Source of the DNA: Paracoccaceae bacterium
Lineage (GTDB): Bacteria > Pseudomonadota > Alphaproteobacteria > Rhodobacterales > Rhodobacteraceae
Length of the DNA: 52,634 nt
Reading direction: 5' to 3'
Assembly: GCA_902631295.1 (NCBI GenBank)
Contig: CACOXV010000012.1
Coordinates: 1 to 52,634 of the forward strand
The notes under the pieces were generated by a model, which was given only the letters and a program-made list of their open reading frames with translations, did no database searches and had not been told where the DNA came from. Numbering within the stretch: the stretch's first letter is position 1; each line of letters opens with the position of its first letter. This document shows positions 33,674-40,815 of this stretch, in pieces. Position numbers and translations under genes: made by a program.

Positions 33674-34776
33674 CCAAAGGTTACTTGCTATCTTTCACCT
33701 TTTTTGGACTTCTCTCATTTTCTATTCATATTGCTGGTTTAAGCTATTTTTTTAAGCATAACACCACTGACTTAGAGGGAGGGGATTTCGAAATTACAGC
33801 TGCTATTGGAAATAGTTTTGCAGATTTTGTGCAAGGATCTAAATTAACGCCAGTTGAGCCACACCGTGATATAATAGAAAAATTTAGTTTGGATAAAGTA
33901 CTTAAGCCAAGCCTTGAAACTTTATCAAATGTAGAAAATAAGGATAAAGTCTCACCTTCAAATTCCAGCACGTTTGACTCAAAAGTAATTAGCGAAATTG
34001 CTGAAACCGAGGTGGTCAGGCTGGATATTAAAAAATCAATTTCCAGTCTTGGGGACTTACCATCTAAACCAGTTGATAAACGCTCGTCTGTTTTAGTAAA
34101 TAAATTCGACATTCCCAGCGATGACGCAGTGATTTTTAAATCAACGGTTGAGGATAATACGCTAAAATCGCAAAACAGAAAAAGTCTGATAAAGAGTATA
34201 AAGCAGACATTAGAAGTGAAAAAGACTATTGTTCCAACAAGTAATACAATTAAAAAGCAGACCGCAATAAAAAGTATTGCCGGCGCAAAAGTAAGAAAAA
34301 GCACAGAGGTTTTTAATAAAACAGACCAGTCAGTTACTTTAGAAGAGTTACAACCCAAAAAATCAATTGCAGCGAATAGCGAGGAACCCGAGTTGAAAGC
34401 TTTGGTTGGGAATGCTTTAGAGACGGCAATTAAGGGCTCTTCTGTGGGCGAAGAACAAGCATCTGCAGTAGTTCCTAAAGATTTAACGGTAAATAAAAAA
34501 CTTGGGTCTGGTAGTGATAGAAAATCTAACTATGCTGGTATAGTTTTGCAAATTTTGAAAAAGCAAAGGAAATTTAAAAGCCAAAGTAGCGGAAGTGTGC
34601 GGGTGAAGCTAAGTATTGACGGTGATGGTAAATTATCTGCAGTTAAAGTTTTACGAAGTTCTGGTTTTCCGCGTGATGACAAGAATGCTAGGCGATTTAT
34701 AAAAAAAGCAGCACCTTTTCCAAAACCACCCAACTCAAATGGTATCACATTTGAAGTTGAGCTTAAATTGAAGTGA
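33670..34776 (+). CDS. tonB: TonB family energy transducer
   Basis: A 368-residue TonB-type protein. The N-terminal membrane helix (YLLSFTFFGLLSFSIHIAGL) contains S16 and H20 at exactly the spacing and positions of the functional SxxxH of E. coli TonB. A long periplasmic linker (about 30-275) is rich in Ser, Lys, Thr and acidic residues rather than the usual Pro-Lys/Pro-Glu repeats. The C-terminal TonB domain includes SGSVRVKLSIDGDGKLSAVK and VLRSSGFPRDD, ending in EVELKLK. It spans the periplasm and transmits ExbBD energy to the receptor. The ATG overlaps the second exbD stop by 4 bases. Confidence 0.93.
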   Translation: MTKGYLLSFTFFGLLSFSIHIAGLSYFFKHNTTDLEGGDFEITAAIGNSFADFVQGSKLTPVEPHRDIIEKFSLDKVLKPSLETLSNVENKDKVSPSNSSTFDSKVISEIAETEVVRLDIKKSISSLGDLPSKPVDKRSSVLVNKFDIPSDDAVIFKSTVEDNTLKSQNRKSLIKSIKQTLEVKKTIVPTSNTIKKQTAIKSIAGAKVRKSTEVFNKTDQSVTLEELQPKKSIAANSEEPELKALVGNALETAIKGSSVGEEQASAVVPKDLTVNKKLGSGSDRKSNYAGIVLQILKKQRKFKSQSSGSVRVKLSIDGDGKLSAVKVLRSSGFPRDDKNARRFIKKAAPFPKPPNSNGITFEVELKLK

Positions 34777-34904
34777 TACCTGTACGCCTGATAAATCCGC
34801 ATTATGCGCCGTCGAATACTCGTTCTAGCCGCCAGTTTGGAAAATCCCAGATTCTTCACAGTAAGCTTGCGTTTCAAGACCAGAAAATAACCCATCTTTT
34901 GTAA
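34773..34904 (+). CDS. possible 43-residue ORF overlapping the tonB stop
   Basis: A GTG at 34773 overlaps the tonB TGA (GTGA), and the frame stays open for 43 codons to TAA at 34902-34904. The product is basic and polar (PHYAPSNTRSSRQFGKSQIL in the middle) with no recognisable domain. The overlap is the same type that couples other genes in this operon, but the GTG lacks its own ribosome-binding site and the composition is not distinctive. It could be chance. The rest of the gap to 35055 shows only AT-rich sequence and the GAGG site of the next gene. Confidence 0.25.
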   Translation: MIPVRLINPHYAPSNTRSSRQFGKSQILHSKLAFQDQKITHLL

Positions 34905-35055
34905 AAAGAACCGTTTTCCTTTCAGTAGCTTTTTGTCATGTAAGAAAGTCTGGTTAGACTTAGTGAATAATTAATACTGGCACTTTCAATTTTTTCACCA
35001 CATTATATAAATTGGAGCCTACAAAATTTAACACAATAGTAATGAGGAATGATGA

Positions 35056-35835
35056 TTGTCTGACGAAGTACATTATGACGAAAAGATTATATCTTTTCTG
35101 GAAGATTTATGGGGAGATGGATTTCTATCGCCCGGCGGTTCGGAAGAGGTTCGTAGGGTGTTAGACGGAGTAACGATCTCTGATAAATCTGTGATTGATA
35201 TCGGATGTGGTTCGGGTGCATGTGCAATTTTATTGGCTCAGGAATGTGGTGCACATAGCGTTGTTGCAATTGATGTGGCAGCCCCTGTTTGTGAAGCTGC
35301 TAAGAAGCGTGTGGCAGCTAATGGATTGTCCGAGAAAGTCTCAATTAAGTTAGTAGAACCTGGTCCATTACCATTTGCTGACGAGATGTTCGATGTGGTT
35401 TTTTCAAAAGATTCCATAATCCATATTCCCGATAAAGAGGCATTGGCTCTTGAGGCATATCGTGTTTTAAAGCCAGGAGGACGTTTTGCAGCATCAGATT
35501 GGCTGATCAGCCATGATAATAATCCATCAGATGAAATGGTTGAATACATAAAAGCCGAGGGGCTCGATTTTGCAATGGCGTCACCAGCTAGATATGAAAA
35601 CGCAATGAAGAATGCAGGCTTCGTTGACGTAGAGCTCGTAAACAGAAATTCTTGGTACTCAAAAGTCGCCCGTAAGGAGCTTGAGTGGTTGTCAGGAAGT
35701 AGAAAGTCTGAGCTTTACGAAAGACATGGAAGAGAGTTAATTGATCATCAAATTAATGTATGGTCAAAAATGGTTCCTGTTGTGAAAAGCGGTGAGCATT
35801 GCCCTCATCATATACGCGCCAAAAAACCAAGATAG
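35056..35835 (+). CDS. class I SAM-dependent methyltransferase
   Basis: A 259-residue methyltransferase with motif I VIDIGCGSGACAILLA (46-61), acidic residue of motif II in VAIDVAAPV, motif post-I/III FDVVFSKDSIIHIPDKEAL and LKPGGRFAASDW. The overall pattern resembles phosphoethanolamine or small-amine N-methyltransferase-like proteins. The start is TTG at 35056: an in-frame stop lies immediately upstream, GAGG sits 8 bases before, and the protein begins SDEVHYDEKIISFLEDLWG, as homologues do. It is the first gene of the methyltransferase/aminotransferase cluster, 10 bases before the aminotransferase. The methyl acceptor is unknown. Confidence 0.88.
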   Translation: MSDEVHYDEKIISFLEDLWGDGFLSPGGSEEVRRVLDGVTISDKSVIDIGCGSGACAILLAQECGAHSVVAIDVAAPVCEAAKKRVAANGLSEKVSIKLVEPGPLPFADEMFDVVFSKDSIIHIPDKEALALEAYRVLKPGGRFAASDWLISHDNNPSDEMVEYIKAEGLDFAMASPARYENAMKNAGFVDVELVNRNSWYSKVARKELEWLSGSRKSELYERHGRELIDHQINVWSKMVPVVKSGEHCPHHIRAKKPR

Positions 35836-35845
35836 GGTTAGTCGA

Positions 35846-36964
35846 ATGAAAATCGATACATTTGGTGTGGAAATGTGGATGAATGAATGGGAAACCAAAT
35901 GTGAGTTCAACTTGGCGGAAACATGCGTAGAAAGTCTAACAATTGATCAATTGTTTCAAATTTCGGGCAAGAACAAAAAAGATTTATCCGAAATACTAAG
36001 CCTCAAAATGACCTACGGTGAGATTAAAGGTTCTGATAGGCTGAGAAAAGCAATTGCAGCATTATATGATAACCGAACTTATGAAAATGTGCTTGTTACT
36101 CATGGGACGATCGGAGCTAACATGTTGGTACATAAGACCCTAGTGCACAGTGGCGATCGTGTTGTTTCAGTTGTGCCAACCTACCAGCAACATTTTTCAA
36201 TCCCAAAAAGTATAGGTGCCGATGTGCATTTTTTGAGGTTGCGGGAAGAAAATAATTGGTTGCCTGATTTAGACGAGCTCAAAAAGCTTATGATGCCTGG
36301 CACAAAACTACTTGCATTGACAAATCCCAATAATCCAACCGGATCACTTATCGATAAAGAGATGCTTGGTCAAATTTCAGAAATTGCAGCAGAGGCAGGA
36401 TCATGGATCCTTTGTGATGAAGTCTATCGTGGTACCGATCAGCACGGAACTGGGACAACTGCATCAATTACTGATATTTATGAAAAAGGAATAAGCACGG
36501 CTGGAATGTCAAAGGCGTATAGTTTGGCCGGATTAAGGCTTGGCTGGGTGACGGCCTCACTTAAGGTTATCGAGGACGTGATGATCCACCGCGACTATGA
36601 TACCATTAGCGTTGGCATGGTAGATGATTATCTTGCTACGGTTGCCTTGGAGAGTGTTGATCGGTTATTGGAGCGTTCACACAAAATCACTCGAGGTAAC
36701 TTAAGCTATCTATCATCTTGGCTTGACGGAGAAACAAAACTTTCTTGGGTTAAACCGAGTTCTGGTACTACTGCATTAGTAAAACTCGAACTACCAATCA
36801 AATCAAATGATTTTTGTGTAAAGCTCCTTCAGAAGACAGGTGTGATGTTTACCCCTGGCGCGGCTATGGGAATGGAAGGCTTCATCCGAGTTGGTTATGC
36901 CAATAACCCAGATGTATTGAGAGCGGGTTTGGGCCGTGTGTCAGAATATCTAGAAACTATTTAA
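35846..36964 (+). CDS. class I/II PLP-dependent aminotransferase
   Basis: A 372-residue fold-type-I enzyme. NPNNPTG at 160-166, D191 and Y194 in CDEVYRG, Schiff-base lysine K223 in GMSKAYSLAGLRLGW, and the C-terminal arginine region GFIRVGYAN. The ATG at 35846 is chosen because the upstream extension would overlap the methyltransferase, and AGGG lies nearby. The N-terminus (FGVEMWMNEWE, NLAETCVESLTIDQL) places it in a poorly characterised subgroup distantly resembling capreomycidine synthase VioD. Whether it transaminates or performs another PLP reaction is not readable. Immediate neighbours are a methyltransferase and an ornithine-cyclodeaminase-like gene. Confidence 0.88.
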   Translation: MKIDTFGVEMWMNEWETKCEFNLAETCVESLTIDQLFQISGKNKKDLSEILSLKMTYGEIKGSDRLRKAIAALYDNRTYENVLVTHGTIGANMLVHKTLVHSGDRVVSVVPTYQQHFSIPKSIGADVHFLRLREENNWLPDLDELKKLMMPGTKLLALTNPNNPTGSLIDKEMLGQISEIAAEAGSWILCDEVYRGTDQHGTGTTASITDIYEKGISTAGMSKAYSLAGLRLGWVTASLKVIEDVMIHRDYDTISVGMVDDYLATVALESVDRLLERSHKITRGNLSYLSSWLDGETKLSWVKPSSGTTALVKLELPIKSNDFCVKLLQKTGVMFTPGAAMGMEGFIRVGYANNPDVLRAGLGRVSEYLETI

Positions 36965-37029
36965 ACTATTTTACTGAAGTAAATGAGGTTTTGGTTTTAA
37001 GATAATCTAAGATAAGGACATTTAGTTTT

Positions 37030-37983
37030 ATGTATGATCTAAATAAATCTCAAATTATGGAGCTATTTCAGTTCGATAACGCAGCAAAAGTTATCAGTGC
37101 AGCATATATTGCCTCTTCTAGTGGTGATGTGCAGACAGGTGATGTTGTTCACTTAAGCTTTCCAGGTTCGAACGGGGACTGTCATGTTAAATCTGGTCAT
37201 ATTAATAATGCAGAGTCGTATGTAATTAAAATTGCCTCTGGGTTTTATGATAATCCATCAAAAGGACTCCCATCTTCAAATGGCATGATGCTAGCCTTTT
37301 CTGCATCTACTGGAGAACCTAAAGCAATTCTAAGAGACGAGGGTTGGCTAACGGATATGCGTACCGGTATAGGAGGTGCCATAGCAACCAAGGCTTTAGC
37401 AGCCAAAAACGCGGAAAAAGTCCTAATAATTGGGTCCGGTATTCAGGCGCAATTTCAAGCTAAATGTTTAGCATCTTTGATGCCTGAAAGACCATTTAAT
37501 TTCAATATTTGGGGTAGAAATACAAGTGCTGCTGCTGCTCTCGCGGAAGAGCTACGAGGTTACAATTTAAATGCTGATATTGCTAAAAATTTAGATGAGG
37601 AAGTTCCACTTGCAGATATTATAATTACCACAACTCCTGCGACATCTTCTTTGTTCGGGGATAATTTAGTGCGGCCGGGTACCCACATAACAGCTATCGG
37701 AGCGGATACTCATGGCAAGCAGGAATTGCCAACAAGCTTAATTGAATCCGCCTCGCTTTTGGTTTGTGATATGATATCACAGTCACTGAACCATGGTGAG
37801 TTTCAGGTCATTAATGATACTGATCTTTCAAAAAAGGTACTAGAACTGGGTAACATTCTGTCTAATAGTTGTGCAGGTCGTACATCGGATTATGATATTA
37901 CTATCGCAGATCTTACAGGTATAGCCGCTCAAGATATTGCAATCACAAGTCAAATTATTGATGCCGCGGCATTTGGAAAATAA
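37030..37983 (+). CDS. ornithine cyclodeaminase / mu-crystallin family protein
   Basis: A 317-residue NAD(P)-binding protein of the OCD/mu-crystallin family: GSGIQAQFQAKC (135-146) is the dinucleotide-binding loop, DMRTGIGGAIATKALA (109-124) the family hallmark, and THITAIGADTHGKQELP near 218-234 a segment shared by EutC and iminosuccinate reductase BhcD. Members are cyclodeaminases, imine reductases or amino-acid dehydrogenases. It is 18 bases before a threonine-dehydratase-like gene. That pairing occurs in hydroxyectoine degradation (EutB/EutC) and in the beta-hydroxyaspartate cycle (BhcB/BhcD). ATG at 37030. The exact activity is open. Confidence 0.88.
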   Translation: MYDLNKSQIMELFQFDNAAKVISAAYIASSSGDVQTGDVVHLSFPGSNGDCHVKSGHINNAESYVIKIASGFYDNPSKGLPSSNGMMLAFSASTGEPKAILRDEGWLTDMRTGIGGAIATKALAAKNAEKVLIIGSGIQAQFQAKCLASLMPERPFNFNIWGRNTSAAAALAEELRGYNLNADIAKNLDEEVPLADIIITTTPATSSLFGDNLVRPGTHITAIGADTHGKQELPTSLIESASLLVCDMISQSLNHGEFQVINDTDLSKKVLELGNILSNSCAGRTSDYDITIADLTGIAAQDIAITSQIIDAAAFGK

Positions 37984-38001
37984 ATTTAAAGGATATTATT
38001 T

Positions 38002-38970
38002 ATGAGTGTATCTTCGGCAGTACTTCAGCAGGCTGCTCTTTCAGTATCAGCTTACAGTCGAATTAAGCCTTGGTTGAGCCCAACACCATGCATTCCATCC
38101 CGTCAGGTCCTGACAGAAAAAACTGAGCTTTATTATAAGGCTGATAATTTCCAAAAAACGGGTTCATTTAAATTTAGAGGCGCAATATCAAAATTGACTT
38201 CAATGTCGACCGACATGCCAGCAATCACTGCTTCATCAGGAAATCATGGTCTAGGCCTTTCAACAGCCGCAAAGTTAACTGGCCACAATTTAACTGTCGT
38301 ACTACCTGAAACAGTAGCTCGTGAGAAGTTGGAGAAAATTAAGGCACTTGGTGTTGAAACTATTTTGTATTCCAATGACTCTGGTATTGCTGAGCAGCAT
38401 GCGCAGAAGCTGGCGAGAGAGCAGGGGAAAATTTATATTTCGCCCTACAATGATCCCCAGATTATTGCTGGTCAAGGAACACTAGCAATCGAGTTGTTAG
38501 ATCAGCTTCCCACGTTGGATGTGGTGTACGTTTCTATTGGTGGGGGAGGGTTAATTTCGGGCATTGGTTCTGTAATGAAAGCCTTTTCACCACAAACTAG
38601 GGTCGTTGGGGTTAGCGCCAAAAACTCCGCTGAGCTGGCAGCGAGTATTAGGGCTGGTAAAATGGTTCAAGTTGACCATCACGAAACCCTAGCGGACGGA
38701 TGTGCTGGCGGTGTAGATCGCGACACCATAACATTTGGTTTAGGAACAGAGGTAATCGATGATCTTATTGACTGTTCTGAACAACAAATAGAGGTAGGCT
38801 TGCAGCAGATTGCTTGGAGTGAAAAAATGTTGGTCGAGGGGTCTGCAGGTTTGGCCTATGCTGCTTGGCAAGAAGATTCTGAGAAAAATAAAAATAAGAT
38901 AAGTGCAGTCGTTTTGTGTGGAGCGAATTTTGACAAGGAAACTTTGTCTCCAATTGTCAATTCACAATAA
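38002..38970 (+). CDS. threonine dehydratase-like PLP enzyme (hydroxyamino-acid dehydratase family)
   Basis: A 322-residue fold-type-II PLP enzyme: Schiff-base lysine K57 in TGSFKFRGA, ASSGNHGLGLS near 77-87, and the phosphate-binding glycine loop in SIGGGGLISGIG near 177-188. It lacks the C-terminal ACT regulatory domain of biosynthetic IlvA, so it belongs to the short group with serine racemase, 3-hydroxyaspartate dehydratase, EutB and BhcB. It would remove water and often ammonia from a beta-hydroxy amino acid. ATG at 38002 with AAAGGA upstream. It is paired with the OCD-family gene; together they could dehydrate a substrate and reduce the resulting imine (inference). Confidence 0.88.
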   Translation: MSVSSAVLQQAALSVSAYSRIKPWLSPTPCIPSRQVLTEKTELYYKADNFQKTGSFKFRGAISKLTSMSTDMPAITASSGNHGLGLSTAAKLTGHNLTVVLPETVAREKLEKIKALGVETILYSNDSGIAEQHAQKLAREQGKIYISPYNDPQIIAGQGTLAIELLDQLPTLDVVYVSIGGGGLISGIGSVMKAFSPQTRVVGVSAKNSAELAASIRAGKMVQVDHHETLADGCAGGVDRDTITFGLGTEVIDDLIDCSEQQIEVGLQQIAWSEKMLVEGSAGLAYAAWQEDSEKNKNKISAVVLCGANFDKETLSPIVNSQ

Positions 38971-39101
38971 CTAAGTAGTTTCCCAAAGAACGGTTGGTGA
39001 AAGTGAAATAAAAATACTACAATTTAAAATAAAATTTCTATTTCTTCTCACCCTCTAGCTTTCATGTGGTAAATAAAACTTAGCCAACAAGGGAGAAAAA
39101 A

Positions 39102-39527
39102 ATGATAGAAAGTTTTGGTGGTTCTTTAAACCTCATTATATGGATTATCGCTACACTGGGAGCAGGTTATTATTCATACAGGTGTCTTTTCGGGACCAGG
39201 GGGATGATAGACCAGTATGGTGCCGGGGATGGAGCAGCTTTTCCATTAGTATTAATTGGGACTTTTACGGGTGCTGGTTTTATTATGGGTATTGTGGTTT
39301 TAATTTCTGGGCCTCAGTACGCATGGGCGTTTATAACTTATAGTTTTGTTCAATCAGCTTTAGGAATTGTATTTGGTTTCAGAATCCTCAAAAGCGAATG
39401 GGCACAGGTAGAGGGTGTAAAAATGACCAATGAATTTTGGATTGCGCCCTTAGTGTTCACAGTTCTGTATGGGTTTCTTTTATTCAACATGCAGGACATT
39501 TTGTATGTAACGGACGCCGTGAGCTAA
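39102..39527 (+). CDS. small four-helix membrane protein, unknown function
   Basis: A 141-residue hydrophobic protein with four predicted membrane helices near residues 8-28, 44-68, 72-95 and 112-132. No signal peptide, catalytic motif or recognised family. The ATG at 39102 has GGGAG 6 bases upstream, and the hydrophobic pattern and codon use look like a real gene. It lies between the dehydratase gene and a truncated ABC permease, with a 131-bp gap on its 5' side that could carry a promoter. It may be a transport accessory, but nothing in the sequence shows it. Confidence 0.75.
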   Translation: MIESFGGSLNLIIWIIATLGAGYYSYRCLFGTRGMIDQYGAGDGAAFPLVLIGTFTGAGFIMGIVVLISGPQYAWAFITYSFVQSALGIVFGFRILKSEWAQVEGVKMTNEFWIAPLVFTVLYGFLLFNMQDILYVTDAVS

Positions 39528-39607
39528 AGAAGCCTATTTAATCTGCGTATACCTAATGTTGAATTGGGAAAAGTGTCTAGTGAAAAGATATGCGTCCTTT
39601 TGGCTGA

Positions 39608-39937
39608 ATGAATTGTTATATTTATTCGGCCACTACTACATCAAGAGAAGAAACCAGATGCTCAAATGGCCTTTTACTTTGGCGCGTAAAATTACCTTTA
39701 GCCACACCACAGCTTTTGTTGGGCCTTAATCAAACAATTATGTTGGCCCTTTCCATGCTAGTTATAACTGCACTGGTAGGCACTCGTGACTTAGGTCAGG
39801 AGGTATACATAGCTCTGACAAAGGCTAATGCTGGTCAAGGTATCGTAGCTGGTTTATGTGTGGCCTTTATTGCAATAATAGCTGATAGGGTAGTTAACGC
39901 ATCGGCTGATGGCCAAAGAAAAAGGTTGGGTTTATGA
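39608..39937 (+). pseudogene. 3' stub of a ProW-type ABC transporter permease
   Basis: An ORF of 109 codons whose residues 23-109 match the C-terminal third of glycine-betaine/choline ABC permeases (ProW): LLWRVKLPLATPQLLLGLNQ, MLALSMLVITALVGTRDLGQE and a final helix. The first 22 residues do not resemble the family, and no upstream sequence supplies the missing helices and N-terminus. The stop overlaps the phosphotransferase ATG by 4 bases, showing that a full permease gene was once coupled to it. I call it a truncated remnant; the binding-protein and ATPase genes are absent too. Confidence 0.8.
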
Positions 39938-40806
39938 AAGATGTAGTAAATCTTGTTTCGAATTTGTCATTTTTCCAAAACCCTACTGATATTGTCCCAA
40001 TTAATGGGGGAATAACGAATGTGAACGTTAGTGTTACCGACGGTGACAAAAAATATGTAGTTCGTATTGGAAACGATATTCCTGAACATGGGGTAATGCG
40101 TTGGAATGAATTAGCTCTTAGTAAAGCTGCCGAGAGCTTGGGTGTTTCTCCCGCTGTGATACATTTTGAGCCAGGAATATTAGTTCTTGAGTTCATAGAA
40201 GCCCAAACTTTTAAAGAAGCGGATGTACGCGCACCTAAAAATCTTATGCGGGTTATAAGCTTGGTGGCGAGAACTCATCGGGGAATAGGAAAGTACTTAA
40301 ATACGCCGATCCTTACTTTCTGGCCTTTTCAGGTAAATCAATCTTACATGTTGAGACTAGAGTCCGATGGGTCGCCCCATATTTCGAAACTTGCTGAATT
40401 GAAACGTCAACTTGATTTGCTTCAAGATGCAACCGGGCAAGTTGATCTGGTAATTGGTCATAACGATCTTTTAGCTGCAAATATATTGGATGATGGAGAT
40501 CACCTTTGGTTAATTGACTGGGAATATGGTGGTTTTAATACTCCGCTTTTTGATCTGGCGGGTCTTGCTGGAAATAATGGTTTATCGATTGTACAAGAAC
40601 AGCAAGTATTAGAGCAATATTTCGATCGAAGTTGGGAGATATATTGGCGCCCTTATCAGGCGATGAAATGTATTTCTTTAATGCGAGAAACCTTATGGTC
40701 TATGATTTCTGAACTATATTCTGAAATTGATTTTGATTATGCGGCATACACTTCCGAGAACTTGAATAGACTTGATGCAGCAATATCAGATTTTCAAAAC
40801 GCTTAG
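39934..40806 (+). CDS. choline/ethanolamine kinase-like phosphotransferase
   Basis: A 290-residue APH-fold phosphotransferase. NGGITNVNV (24-32) is the choline-kinase-type ATP loop, GHNDLLAANIL (175-185) is the Brenner motif with H176, catalytic D178 and N183, and LIDWEYGG (193-200) carries the metal-binding D195. These match the LicA/choline-kinase group, which phosphorylates choline, ethanolamine or a related amino alcohol. It overlaps the permease remnant by 4 bases and lies 9 bases before the dimethylglycine-dehydrogenase-like gene. The context of methylated amines fits, but the substrate is inferred. Confidence 0.85.
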   Translation: MKDVVNLVSNLSFFQNPTDIVPINGGITNVNVSVTDGDKKYVVRIGNDIPEHGVMRWNELALSKAAESLGVSPAVIHFEPGILVLEFIEAQTFKEADVRAPKNLMRVISLVARTHRGIGKYLNTPILTFWPFQVNQSYMLRLESDGSPHISKLAELKRQLDLLQDATGQVDLVIGHNDLLAANILDDGDHLWLIDWEYGGFNTPLFDLAGLAGNNGLSIVQEQQVLEQYFDRSWEIYWRPYQAMKCISLMRETLWSMISELYSEIDFDYAAYTSENLNRLDAAISDFQNA

Positions 40807-40815
40807 GGGCATTAA

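Noticed and set aside
33744-34358. Long minus-strand ORF of about 200 codons
   Set aside because: It lies entirely inside tonB on the opposite strand; the low-complexity Ser/Lys-rich linker produces the open antisense frame.
37030-38970. SbnA/SbnB-like diaminopropionate synthesis for a siderophore near the TonB genes
   Set aside because: The PLP enzyme has the TGSFKFRGA lysine motif of serine/threonine dehydratases, not the cysteine-synthase type motif of SbnA, and no siderophore synthetase is present.
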